Of a stretch of 64,000 nt of DNA, positions 1 to 8,318 are shown in pieces (position 1 is the first letter of the stretch; each line of letters opens with the position of its first letter). Below the pieces are notes generated by a model. That model did not search any database. It was not told where the DNA came from and saw only the letters and a list, made by a program, of their open reading frames with translations. The DNA is from Streptosporangium sp. NBC_01495. GTDB lineage: Bacteria; Actinomycetota; Actinomycetes; Streptosporangiales; Streptosporangiaceae. The stretch lies in NCBI RefSeq assembly GCF_036250735.1, contig NZ_CP109430.1:558001-622000 (forward strand). Direction: 5' to 3'. The position numbers were made by a program, and so were the translations under genes.

Positions 1-848
1 GTGGCCACCAGGGTGCCGTTCCAGTGGGGGCGCAGATCTTCCAGGGCGGCGTACTCTCCTGACTGGACCACGTGCAGGTACGCCAGGCCCATTTCGTCGA
101 GCGCGCCCAGCAGCCGGTGGTAGCGCGCGGCCGGATCGTTCTCGATGATGTCGTTGAGCGCGTTGCCGGGGGAGATGCGCAACGCGGTCCGGTCCGCTCC
201 GATCGTGGCGGCGACGGCCTCGACCACCTCGACCGCGAAGCGGACGTGGTCGGAGTAGCCGTCGGTACGCAGGTTGGCGCTGTCGGACAGGAACTGGGCG
301 ATGAGATAGCCATAGGCGGCGCTGATCTCGACTCCGTCGAAACCGGCGTCGACGGCGTTGCGGGCGGCCACGGCGTGAAACTCGACGGCCTCGGCGACCT
401 CGGCCGTGGACAGTTCACGCGGGACGACGTAGTCCTTCAGGCCGGAGGCGGTGAAGATCTGGTCCTCCGAGATCGCCAGGGCCGAGGGGGCGACCGGCTG
501 TTCTCCGCCGAGGATGTCGGGGTGGCTGACCCGGCCCACGTGCCACAACTGGGCGAAGATGCGACCGCCGGCGGCGTGCACGGCCTGCGTCGTCCGGCGC
601 CAGCCTTCGACGTGGGCCGGCTCGGTCAGGCCGGGGACGCCGGGTCCGCCCTTGCCGAGGAAGTGCGGCCAGATCCCTTCGCTGACGATGAGGCCGGCGG
701 TGGCGCGCTGGGCGTAGTACTCGGCCATGATCGAAGTGGGGACGCCGGTGGTGTCGTCGGCGCGGGAGCGGGTCATCGCGGCCATGGCCACCCGGTTGGG
801 CAGATGGAGGGCGGGGCCGCGGTAGGGCTCGAGCAGAGGGGAGTTCAC
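1..848 (-). CDS. NADH:flavin oxidoreductase (old yellow enzyme family), 3' end outside window
   Basis: The minus strand encodes the first 282 residues of an FMN-dependent TIM-barrel ene-reductase of the OYE/NemA type. These enzymes use NAD(P)H to reduce activated C=C bonds or nitro groups of electrophiles in the cytosol. Visible family marks are the N-terminal PNRVAMAAMTRSRA stretch, the barrel strand GRIFAQLWHVGRVSHP that contacts the flavin, and the segment AGFDGVEISAAYGYLIAQFL, where the family normally has H-x-x-N/H-GYL; here alanine and tyrosine stand in the equivalent of the substrate-binding pair. GTG at 848 is chosen because AAGGAGAACC lies directly upstream. The gene runs off the left edge. 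It diverges from a MerR regulator and from a MerR-type promoter at 1143-1173, so electrophile- or redox-induced expression is likely (inference). Confidence 0.85.
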   Translation of the reverse strand, partial: MNSPLLEPYRGPALHLPNRVAMAAMTRSRADDTTGVPTSIMAEYYAQRATAGLIVSEGIWPHFLGKGGPGVPGLTEPAHVEGWRRTTQAVHAAGGRIFAQLWHVGRVSHPDILGGEQPVAPSALAISEDQIFTASGLKDYVVPRELSTAEVAEAVEFHAVAARNAVDAGFDGVEISAAYGYLIAQFLSDSANLRTDGYSDHVRFAVEVVEAVAATIGADRTALRISPGNALNDIIENDPAARYHRLLGALDEMGLAYLHVVQSGEYAALEDLRPHWNGTLVA

Positions 849-856
849 GGTTCTCC

Positions 857-1135
857 TTAAAGTTGCAGTGGCATGCATGTATGTGATGAGGTGCCCGCCG
901 CGGCCTGGGGGCGAGATCGAGTGAACGGGACAACGGTCCCGGCGATCAGTTCGTCGGCCACCTCGTCCGGGACGGGCGAGGATTCGCTGTGCGGGGTGCT
1001 ATCGGAGCCGGGTCAATCCGGCCTGATCGCGGTGCGCGCGCGGGCGATGTCGCCGTCGATGTCGCCGTCACCACCGTGCGCGAGCAGGAGCCCGACGCCG
1101 ATGCCGCGGACGACGTGCGCGGAATGTTTGCTCAT
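857..1135 (-). pseudogene. Small reading frame with an internal TGA, upstream of the ene-reductase
   Basis: An ATG at 1135 opens a frame of 40 codons (begins MSKHSAHVVRGIGVGLLL). It meets TGA at 1013-1015, then stays open in the same frame for 50 more codons (including PVPDEVADELIAGTVVPF) to a TAA at 857. That TAA overlaps the Shine-Dalgarno sequence of the ene-reductase. The MerR-type promoter at 1143-1173 would start transcription at about 1136, making the ATG essentially leaderless. No family is recognised. It may be a degraded small gene, a 40-residue leader peptide, or chance. Confidence 0.3.
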
Positions 1136-1142
1136 GGGGCGA

Positions 1143-1173
1143 CGTTAAGGCCTGACATCAGTTGGAAGGTCAA
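1143..1173 (-). promoter_or_regulatory. MerR-type promoter with a 19-bp spacer
   Basis: On the minus strand a -35 TTGACC (1173-1168) and a -10 TTAACG (1148-1143) are separated by 19 bp, the over-long spacing typical of promoters that MerR proteins activate by untwisting DNA. The spacer carries an imperfect dyad (CCT...AGG arms). It points toward the ene-reductase, and the merR gene starts 22 bp away on the other strand. Confidence 0.5.
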
Positions 1174-1194
1174 CCTCGGATAGGGCGGGGTCAC

Positions 1195-1539
1195 ATGCTG
1201 ATCGGGGAGTTGTCCCGGCGTACCGGGGTCAGCCCGCGGTTGCTGCGGTACTACGAGGCGCAGGGATTGCTTGACGCGAGGCGCGGTTCGAACGGCTACC
1301 GCGACTACGACGAGGACTCGGTGATCACTGTGCGGAAGGTCCGCGCCCTGCTGAACGCGGGCCTGTCCACCGAGGTGATCCGTGTGGTGTTGCCGTGCAC
1401 CCGGGGCGAGCAGCCGGGGTTCGACTGGTGCGCGGACCTGCGGGCCCTCATGGACCGGGAGCTGGCGGTCATGGACGAGCGTATCGACGGCCTCCAACGT
1501 AGCCGCGGCACCCTCGCCGACTACCTGGCGCAGCCCTGA
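1195..1539 (+). CDS. MerR family transcriptional regulator
   Basis: A 114-residue DNA-binding regulator. The N-terminus MLIGELSRRTGVSPRLLRYYE is the classical MerR winged helix-turn-helix (residues 1-70 include RRGSNGYRDY), followed by the dimerisation helix (about 75-110). Two cysteines lie in the segment LPCTRGEQPGFDWC, as in thiol- or electrophile-sensing MerR proteins; sensing itself is inference. The ATG is chosen because the HTH begins there; a GTG at 1162 in frame would add residues that are not MerR-like. The gene diverges from the ene-reductase and very probably controls it through the 19-bp-spacer promoter. Its stop codon abuts a methyltransferase remnant. Confidence 0.85.
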   Translation: MLIGELSRRTGVSPRLLRYYEAQGLLDARRGSNGYRDYDEDSVITVRKVRALLNAGLSTEVIRVVLPCTRGEQPGFDWCADLRALMDRELAVMDERIDGLQRSRGTLADYLAQP

Positions 1540-1832
1540 GCCGTCCCAGGGGCGAACGCGCCGACCCGGCCGCGTACCTCGGCCTGCTCACCGGCCTGGG
1601 CTGCCGGGTGGACGCGTGGGAGACCACCTACCTGCACGTCCTGCCCGGCGACGACGCCGTGCTCGCCTGGATCACCGGCACCGCCCTGCGCCCCGTGCTC
1701 GACCGCCTGCATCCGGTCGAGGCCACCGCCTTCCTCACCGACTGCGCCGCCCCGCTTCGCGAGGCCTACCCGCGCGGCCCGTACGGCACGGTCTTCCCCT
1801 TCCGCAGGATCTTCACGGTCGCCAGGAGGTGA
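1540..1832 (+). pseudogene. C-terminal fragment of trans-aconitate 2-methyltransferase
   Basis: Beginning immediately after the merR stop codon, an open frame without its own start encodes about 97 residues that look like the C-terminus of Tam: DAWETTYLHVL, VLAWITGTALRPVLD, and PYGTVFPFRRIF. The N-terminal SAM-binding Rossmann half is missing, so no methyltransferase activity is expected. The abrupt junction with merR suggests a deletion that removed the start of tam and intervening DNA. A GTG at 1608 could give a 74-residue peptide, but no function is likely. Confidence 0.75.
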
Positions 1833-1974
1833 GCACCGGCCGCCGGTGTCCTTGTCCGGCGATATCGGAAGATTTCTTGATCCGGCCGTGGACGGTGTGA
1901 TTCGGTGGACGCGGGCCGGTCCACAAGCTCCCGCGCGGACGCGGTCATGGCCGGCCGGAGAATGCGACACGGCG

Positions 1975-3261
1975 ATGTGTCGGACGAGCGTCAGGGGGCC
2001 GGTGGAGGAAGCGGCGGGTTCCGAACCGGGAGTGCCCCGGCCTCTGTGGCGGGATCGTAACTTCGGCGTCTTCTGGGGCGCGCAGACCCTTTCCGTGGCC
2101 GGTGACTCGTTCGCTCTCATCGCCGTTCCCCTGCTCATCCTGAACGTGACGGGATCCGTCGCGCAGATGGGCCTGCTGACCGGTGTCTCGGGCGCGGCCT
2201 CGGTCGTCGCCGGAGTGTTCGCCGGGGTCCTCGTCGACCGGTTCGACCGGCGCACGCTGCTCATCGTCTGCGACCTCGTCAGGCTCGTCCTGTACGCGCT
2301 GATCCCGCTGGCCTGGACGACGGGGCCGCACATCTGGCTGCTGTACGTGGTGTTGCCGCTGGCCGAGGCGGTGGGCATGGTCTTCCAGGTCACCTACGTG
2401 ACCGCGGTGCGCAACCTCGTCGGCGACGGGCGCGTCACCGACGCCAACGGCAAGCTCTACGCGACCGCCGCGGCGGCGGGGATCCTCGGCCCGATGCTGG
2501 CCGGGGTGGTGGCGGGCGCGTTCGGCCTGACCGCCGCGATCGGCGTCAACGCGGTGAGTTTCGCGGTGTCCGCGATCGGGGTGTACCTGATCCGCATCCC
2601 CCGGAACACCGGCGGGCCCGCGGCACCCGCCGCGCGGGAGCGGCCGTGGCGCGAGATCCTGGCAGGGGCGGTGTTCCTGTGGCGCCATCCGGTGCTGCGC
2701 GTCCTCACCGTCCTGCTGTCGTTCTTCATCTTCCTGACGCTCGGCCTGACCGACCTCGTGATCTACCGGCTCAAGCACGATCTGGGCCAGCCGGACTCCG
2801 CCATCGGAGTGGTCCTCGGCATCGCCGCGGTCGGCACGGTGATCGGCTCCCTCCTGGTCGCGCGCCTGCGCAGGCGGGTGGGGTTCGGCCCCGCGTGGAT
2901 CGGCGCGCAGGCCGTGGCCGGGCTCGCGATCGTCGCCGTCGGGTTCGCGGGCTCCGTCTGGGGGGTGGCCGTCATCGTGGCCCTCTATCTCGGCTGCGTG
3001 AGCGTCGCGGGGATCTGCTCCATGTCCCTGCGCCAGCAGGTGACCCCCGACCATCTGCTCGGGCGGGTCACCTCGGCGTTCTGGACCATCCACTTCTCGA
3101 TGGGGCCCGTCGGCGCGGCCGTCCTCACCTGGGGCGCGGCCCGCTACGGCACCACCCCGGTCTTCGTCCTCGCGGGCGTCGGCTGCCTGCTGATCGCGAT
3201 GACCGCCCTCTTCACCCCCGTACGCGGGAGGCACCCGGAGAACGCGGCCCCCGATCCATGA
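1975..3261 (+). CDS. MFS transporter (EntS/MFS_3-type exporter)
   Basis: A 428-residue inner-membrane protein with about 12 hydrophobic segments, belonging to the major facilitator superfamily subgroup of small-molecule exporters. Features are the N-terminal PLWRDRNFGVFWGAQTLSVAGDSF entry helix, the loop 2-3 motif GVLVDRFDRRTLLI (MFS signature A), and the second-half motif RVTSAFWTIHFSMGP. The substrate cannot be read from the sequence. ATG 1975 is used; GTG 2002, preceded by AGGGGG, is an equally possible start and gives 419 residues. No partner gene is translationally coupled to it. Confidence 0.85.
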   Translation: MCRTSVRGPVEEAAGSEPGVPRPLWRDRNFGVFWGAQTLSVAGDSFALIAVPLLILNVTGSVAQMGLLTGVSGAASVVAGVFAGVLVDRFDRRTLLIVCDLVRLVLYALIPLAWTTGPHIWLLYVVLPLAEAVGMVFQVTYVTAVRNLVGDGRVTDANGKLYATAAAAGILGPMLAGVVAGAFGLTAAIGVNAVSFAVSAIGVYLIRIPRNTGGPAAPAARERPWREILAGAVFLWRHPVLRVLTVLLSFFIFLTLGLTDLVIYRLKHDLGQPDSAIGVVLGIAAVGTVIGSLLVARLRRRVGFGPAWIGAQAVAGLAIVAVGFAGSVWGVAVIVALYLGCVSVAGICSMSLRQQVTPDHLLGRVTSAFWTIHFSMGPVGAAVLTWGAARYGTTPVFVLAGVGCLLIAMTALFTPVRGRHPENAAPDP

Positions 3262-3424
3262 CATGTCGCCTGCTTTACTGATCCCCTGTGACCCGCCGCC
3301 CGGCCGGAGGGCCGTCGTCCCGGTGACCTCGGAGGCAATCGACTGGGGTTCCTGGACGGATAACAGGGCATCAATAAATACTGCGAAGACATGGTAGATA
3401 TCTGGGCAAATCAGGGGATGACCT

Positions 3425-4903
3425 GTGGCGATAGAAATTGAGGACAAGTTCGACGTATCGGCGGACTACCAGCTGCCGGACCTCACGGGCCTGCCGGGCT
3501 CGACGGAGGTGGTGGGGCCGAAAACCCACCAGCTGGTCGCCCTTTACTTCGACACGCCCGACCTGAGGCTCGCCGCGAGGGGGATCACCCTGCGCAGACG
3601 CAGGGGCGGCACCGATCCGGGCTGGCACCTCAAACTTCCCAAGGCCAAGGGCGTCCGGCAGGAGATCACCCATCCGCTGACCCGGAGCGCGAAGATCGTC
3701 CCCGCCGAGCTGGCGGACCTGGTGCTCGCCTACACCCGGGGCGCCCCGCTCGGGCCCATCGCCGAGCTGGACACCCGCCGCGCCGTCACCACCCTGGTCA
3801 ACGGCGCCGGGGTGGGGCTGGTCGAGATCGCCGACGACCGGGTCAAGGGCACCGTGTTCGGCGACGAACCCCACGTCGAGCGCTGGCGCGAGGTCGAGGC
3901 GGAGCTGCTGGAGGGCGACGAGAAGCTGCTGAGGAAGGTCGGCAAGCGGCTGGGCAAGGCAGGAGCCACCCCCGCCGACTCGGCCAGCAAGCTCGCGCGC
4001 CTGCTCGGCGGCGCCGGAGCGGTCTCGGAGCATCCGCGCGCCGAGACCGCTCCCGGGTCGGCGGGCGAGGTCGTCGTCGGCTACCTCACCTCCCAGGTCG
4101 GCGCGCTGCTCGCGCAGGACCCCCGGGTCAGGAAGGCGGAGGAGGACGCCGTACACCAGATGCGCGTCGCCGCCCGGCGGCTCCGCAGCGCGCTGAAGTC
4201 GTTCAGGACGGTCGTCGAGGGGACCGAGAACCTTCAGGAGGAGCTCAAGTGGCTCGGTACGGTCCTCGGCGAGGCCCGTGACCTGGAGGTCATCCGCGAG
4301 CGGTTCGCGCGCAGGCTCGACAGCCTGGACGACGCGCTGATCGTGGGGCCCGTCAGGGCACGCCTCAGCTCCGACCTGCTGGACGACGAGCACGAGGCCC
4401 TCGACCGGATCAGGGACACCCTCGGCGGGGAGCGCTACTTCGCCCTGCTCGACGCCCTCGACGACCTGACCGGCACCCCGGTGCTCACCAAGGCCGCCGG
4501 GAAGCCCGCCGACACCCTGGACGTCGTCGCGGCCAAGAGCTGGCGCCGGGTCACCAGGACCTACGACACCGCCCAGGCCATCGAGAACGAGTCCGAGCGC
4601 GAGATCGCCATGCACGACGTGCGCAAGGCGGCCAAGCGGGCCCGCTACACCGCCGAGGTGCTCGGCATGAACAAGCTGGCCAAGCGGGCGGAGGCCGTCC
4701 AGGAGGTGCTGGGCACCCACATGGACGGCGTCGTCGCGCAGGAGCGGCTCGCGGCCGAGGCCGCGAACGCCCGCCTGGTCGGGGAGGACACGTTCACCTA
4801 CGGCGTGCTGACCGGGGTGGAGCGGGCCGGGGCCGCGCGCGCGTGGGAGGAGTTCCCCCGGGTCTGGGAGGAGACCAGGGCCGCCGTCGCGAAGCTCCTC
4901 TGA
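3425..4903 (+). CDS. CYTH and CHAD domain protein
   Basis: A 492-residue two-domain protein. The N-terminal CYTH (triphosphate tunnel) domain, residues 1-200, begins with the diagnostic E-x-E-x-K (EIEDK) and continues with YFDTPDLRLAARGITLRRRR, whose charged residues line the tunnel and bind triphosphate and metal. The C-terminal CHAD domain, about 215-492, has the two histidine-bearing helices VHQMRVAARRLRSALKSFR and MHDVRKAAKRARYTAEV, which form the polyphosphate-binding surface known in this family. The likely role is cytosolic polyphosphate or triphosphate binding or hydrolysis. GTG 3425 is the only start that keeps the ExExK motif at the extreme N-terminus. It is transcribed alone. Confidence 0.9.
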   Translation: MAIEIEDKFDVSADYQLPDLTGLPGSTEVVGPKTHQLVALYFDTPDLRLAARGITLRRRRGGTDPGWHLKLPKAKGVRQEITHPLTRSAKIVPAELADLVLAYTRGAPLGPIAELDTRRAVTTLVNGAGVGLVEIADDRVKGTVFGDEPHVERWREVEAELLEGDEKLLRKVGKRLGKAGATPADSASKLARLLGGAGAVSEHPRAETAPGSAGEVVVGYLTSQVGALLAQDPRVRKAEEDAVHQMRVAARRLRSALKSFRTVVEGTENLQEELKWLGTVLGEARDLEVIRERFARRLDSLDDALIVGPVRARLSSDLLDDEHEALDRIRDTLGGERYFALLDALDDLTGTPVLTKAAGKPADTLDVVAAKSWRRVTRTYDTAQAIENESEREIAMHDVRKAAKRARYTAEVLGMNKLAKRAEAVQEVLGTHMDGVVAQERLAAEAANARLVGEDTFTYGVLTGVERAGAARAWEEFPRVWEETRAAVAKLL

Positions 4904-5020
4904 CGTTCCCGGCCGTTCGCCTCGTCCGGGTGGGGCCGGGCGGGCCCGGTCGTGAAACTCCTCTGGGCCCGGTTGTGAGGCTGCTGAGCCCGGCGCCGCC
5001 GGTGACCAGGGAAGTGATCG

Positions 5021-6493
5021 TCATAGCGGGAATTCCTTTTCGCCGGTCGCGATGACCTGGCGTTCCGAGGCGGGAGGTCGTCCTGCCGCCGGCCGGGTGA
5101 GGCCGAGCAGGCGGAGGCTGGGAACGGTCATGACGGTGGTGACGAGCGCCATGATCACCAGTACGGTGAACGCGTTGCCGTTGATGACGCCGATGCTGAG
5201 GCCCGAGCTGAGCACGACGATCTCGGTGATGCCGCGGGCGTTCATCAGCACCCCGAGGCCGAGGGCGAGCCTGGGGGGCATGCCTCCGGCCAGGGTCACC
5301 AGCCACGCGCTGCCGAGCTTGCCGAGGATCGCGACCACCAGTAGCAGCGCGCCGCCCAGCAGCACCCCGGGATGGGTGACGGCGAACCGGACGTCCACCT
5401 GGAGGCCGATCGAGGCGAAGAAGACCGGGAGCAGCAGTACCTGGTTGAACGTGCCCAGGCGGGCCGGCATGGTGCCCAGCGCCCTCGCCTCGCGCGGCAG
5501 CACGATACCGGCGAGGAAACCGCCGAAGATCGCGTGAACGCCGATCAGGTCGGTGATCGAGGCCAGCGCGAAGACGAGGCCGAGCACCAGGCCGAGGCAG
5601 ACGGGAGCGGGCAGTCTCACGTGCGCGTACCGCAGTGCGAGGGTTCGCAACGCCGGTCGCACCACCAGGAGGAGCACCGCGCACAGGGCGGCGGTGAGCG
5701 AGAGCGCGACCACCACGCCGGACGCGCCCTCCGCGCGGAGGATGGCGAGCACCACGGCCAGCGCGCACCAGGCGAGCACGTCGGCGACGGCCGCGCAGAT
5801 CATGGCGAGCGACCCGAGCCGGGTGCCGCCCAGCCCGGTCTCCTGCACGATCCGGGCGAGTACGGGGAACGCCGTGACGCTCAGCGCGGTGCCGACGAAG
5901 ATGGCGAACGGGACGAGCCCGACCGAATCGCCCGCGAACATGTCGAACAGCGGCAGCGCGGCGACCACGCCGAGGGCGAACGGGACGACCATCATCGCCT
6001 GGCTCGCCGCTCCGATGACCCCCCGCTGGCGGCCGAGCACGCCGTGGTCGAACTCGGCGCCCACGGTGAACATGAACAGCGCGAGACTGGCCTGGGCGAT
6101 GAGGTTCAGGTGCGGCAGGATCGTGGCCGGCAGGACGGCGGACACCACGCCCGGGGCGAGCGAACCGAGCACGGACGGCCCGAGGACCAGGCCGGCCATG
6201 ATCTCGCCGATCACCGGAGGCTGGCCGACGCGCCTGGCCAGCACGCCGCCGAGCGAGGCCAGGCCGCCGATCACGGCGATCGCGAGGAAGAGCCTCGCCG
6301 CCAGCTGGATCGGGGACGAGGCGTGCGCCGCGCCCGCGGTCGCCTGGTGGGCCGCGGACGGCGACACGGAGAGCCCGACGACGACGAGCAGCAGCACGGC
6401 CGCCGCGGTCAGGCCGACGGCGACCGCGACACCTCGCGCGGGCGCGGGCATGAGCCGCTGTTCCGTCTCTTCGAGCGGCGTTTCCGGACGCAT
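5021..6493 (-). CDS. Cation:proton antiporter (CPA2/KefB-like)
   Basis: A 490-residue polytopic membrane protein of the Na+/H+ exchanger family (Pfam Na_H_Exchanger). After a cytosolic N-terminus and a first membrane helix (about 30-50) it has the hallmark GGVLARRVGQPPVIGEIMAGLVLGPS, the helix LNLIAQASLALFMFTVGAEFD with conserved acidic residues, and further helices to about residue 470. No C-terminal RCK/TrkA-N domain is present, so it is the short type. It should exchange Na+ or K+ for protons at the cell membrane. ATG 6493 has AGGAG eight bases upstream. A frameshifted small membrane gene ends just before it (TGA at 6496), and the halogenase lies beyond, so all three may be one transcript. 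Confidence 0.85.
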   Translation of the reverse strand: MRPETPLEETEQRLMPAPARGVAVAVGLTAAAVLLLVVVGLSVSPSAAHQATAGAAHASSPIQLAARLFLAIAVIGGLASLGGVLARRVGQPPVIGEIMAGLVLGPSVLGSLAPGVVSAVLPATILPHLNLIAQASLALFMFTVGAEFDHGVLGRQRGVIGAASQAMMVVPFALGVVAALPLFDMFAGDSVGLVPFAIFVGTALSVTAFPVLARIVQETGLGGTRLGSLAMICAAVADVLAWCALAVVLAILRAEGASGVVVALSLTAALCAVLLLVVRPALRTLALRYAHVRLPAPVCLGLVLGLVFALASITDLIGVHAIFGGFLAGIVLPREARALGTMPARLGTFNQVLLLPVFFASIGLQVDVRFAVTHPGVLLGGALLLVVAILGKLGSAWLVTLAGGMPPRLALGLGVLMNARGITEIVVLSSGLSIGVINGNAFTVLVIMALVTTVMTVPSLRLLGLTRPAAGRPPASERQVIATGEKEFPL

Positions 6494-6495
6494 GG

Positions 6496-6970
6496 TCACA
6501 CTCCTGGTGTGGGCTGGGGTTGTGACCGTCCCGGGGTGAGCCGGCGCAGGACGACGGCCGCGTGGACGAGTTCGCCGCAGCCGAGTACGGTCACCGCGCC
6601 GAGCGCGCCCGCCCAGGGCACGATGGCGAAGGCGAGCGCCCCCATGGCGACAAGGGACACGGCCGCCCGCAGGGTTTCCAACGCCGTGTCCCGGGCCCGC
6701 CTCGGCGACCACCATCAGGTAGCCGAGTTCGTGCGCGGCCTGCCTGTAGGCGCGCACCCGGTCACCGGGCGACTTGAACACCTGTACGTCCACCACCTCG
6801 GGTATCCGCAGCGGCGCGTCCATGCCGACCACGTCCCTGAGGACGCCGTCGGCCTCCGAGGTCAGGATCTGCAGCATGGCGGTGCGCTGGAACGGGGCGG
6901 TGATACCGGACCGCGGCATGCGAGCGCTTTCCGCGCTCGCAGCCGCGGCCGCCATGTGCGTCAGCGACAT
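6496..6970 (-). pseudogene. Frameshifted small membrane protein gene
   Basis: The 5' part reads MPRSGITAPFQRTAMLQIL...LGYLMVVAEA in one frame (start ATG 6919 with GGAAAG upstream, or ATG 6970). The 3' part reads ARDTALETLRAAVSLVAM...VLRRLTPG in another frame, and ends at TGA 6496. Removing one G from the GGG run near 6690-6703 joins the two into a protein of about 140 residues with two C-terminal hydrophobic helices. It is either a real frameshift or a sequencing error in a GC-rich run. No family is recognised. It lies between the halogenase and the antiporter on the same strand. Confidence 0.5.
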
Positions 6971-6989
6971 GTTCGGCGAAGGGGTCTTG

Positions 6990-7742
6990 TCAGTCGAACA
7001 TCGCGTTCATGGTCTCGTGGGTCGCTTCCTTCTTCTGATCCGACTCACTTCCCCAGCACGTGTTGAGGATGATGCGCGTGTGGTCGGCGTTGAGGGGGAT
7101 CGTCCGGTGCAGGGTCGTGTCCGACCGCAGGAAGTAGAGGTCGCCGGTGACGTGCCCGTAGGTCTTGATCGGGCGCTCCAGCAGGTAGTCCTCGACCTGC
7201 GGGTCGTTCTTGTCCCAGTCGGTGTGCGGTACGCACTGGAGCTGGCCGCCGTACTTCGCGTCCGGCGCCTCGATGATCCAGATGACCGTGAAGCTGAAGT
7301 CGCCCCAGTGCCAGCCGTGGGTGTCGCCCTTCTTGTGCTGGCGGATGGCGATGTACTTCTCCTCGTCCCACGGGCACTCCAGCACCGGCTGCGCGGCGAG
7401 CCTGGAGAGGAAGTCCATCAGGGCCTGCGACTCGTAGACGGCGGGAATGAGCTCGCTGCCCTTGGCGATCGCCTGCTGGCTGATGGTGGTCATGTACCGG
7501 GGCGAGTTGCCGGTCTCCTTGAGGTGGATGTCGATCCGCTGGCCGTGCTCGTCGAGGAGACGGTGAACCTCCTTGGAGACCTCCTGGAACAGATCGTCGG
7601 GGACCAGCCCCTGGAGCTTCACGTACCCCTCTCGCCGGTAGTGCTGGGAGAGCTTGCGTACGACCTTGTTGTCGGCGTACCGGGTCTCGATGTGCTCGCG
7701 GATACGCTGGTCGGTCTGCTCTTTCAGCGCGTTGTTCGCCAT
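6990..7742 (-). CDS. Predicted BesD/HalD-type Fe(II)/2-oxoglutarate radical halogenase
   Basis: A 250-residue cytosolic enzyme of the non-haem iron, 2-oxoglutarate cupin fold. The iron site is readable: H145-W146-G147, distal His212 (SDTTLHRTIPL) and Arg223, 11 residues after His212, for 2-oxoglutarate. Hydroxylases carry Asp or Glu in place of Gly147; a Gly or Ala there frees a coordination site for chloride and is the mark of radical halogenases. The run H142-G-W-H-W-G-D148 matches the arrangement I recall for BesD, where the flanking His and Asp take part in substrate binding. BesD/HalA-E enzymes chlorinate free amino acids such as lysine and ornithine. ATG 7742 (AGGACACC upstream) is preferred to an in-frame GTG at 7823, whose extension is not conserved-looking. 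The substrate is unknown. Confidence 0.82.
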   Translation of the reverse strand: MANNALKEQTDQRIREHIETRYADNKVVRKLSQHYRREGYVKLQGLVPDDLFQEVSKEVHRLLDEHGQRIDIHLKETGNSPRYMTTISQQAIAKGSELIPAVYESQALMDFLSRLAAQPVLECPWDEEKYIAIRQHKKGDTHGWHWGDFSFTVIWIIEAPDAKYGGQLQCVPHTDWDKNDPQVEDYLLERPIKTYGHVTGDLYFLRSDTTLHRTIPLNADHTRIILNTCWGSESDQKKEATHETMNAMFD

Positions 7743-7878
7743 GGTGTCCTGGGCGCCCTTCTTTGGGTTCGCGGTGTTTTCTCGGCGAAAGGCATGGCTC
7801 CCGGAGGGGGCCGGCACTCTCACGATCTTTATCTGGCGGGTCGCGTCCGAGGCCGGATCACCGGCTCCGGACGGGACG

Positions 7879-8318
7879 TCAGGTCTCCCCGTGGGCGACC
7901 AGCACAGGTGTGCCGTGCCGGGGGCAGAGGTCGGGCACCAGACCGGCGGTGCCCGGCGGGACGACGTTCACGAGCGTGGGACGGGTACAGCGCAGCGCGG
8001 TGAACAGCGGTTCCGAGGCGTGCGGCCGGACGTGGACGCGCCGCCGGTTCGTGTGGATCCGGAAGTCGGCCTTGCGGTTGGTCCTGCCGTACAGCCAGAG
8101 GATCATGATCGGGAGCAGGTCGCCGAGCGTGATGCCGCCGCCGCGCGAGCCCGAGACCTTGCCCCGGTCGGCGAACTGGCGGACCAGCCCGTTTTCCCCG
8201 CGTGCCGCCGATAGCGCCCCTGCAGGCGGGTGTAGGTGCCCGCGAGAAGGAGGTGTTCACACAGATAGGACCCGAGGAATCCGGCGCCGACGGTGATCGC
8301 TATGTGAGGATGGTTCAT
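7879..8318 (-). pseudogene. Decayed gene: SDR-like N-terminus and unrelated-frame C-terminus
   Basis: An ATG at 8318 with AGAAGG upstream starts MNHPHIAITVGAGFLGSYL, resembling the nucleotide-binding glycine motif of an NAD-dependent epimerase/dehydratase, but this frame soon loses all similarity. From about 8190 a second frame is coding-like (ENGLVRQFADRGKV, ITLGDLLPIMILWLYGRTNR, CPRHGTPVLVAHGET) and ends at TGA 7879. The two parts look like a gene that lost its middle and shifted frame. The C-terminal family is not recognised. It lies upstream of the halogenase on the same strand. Confidence 0.4.
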
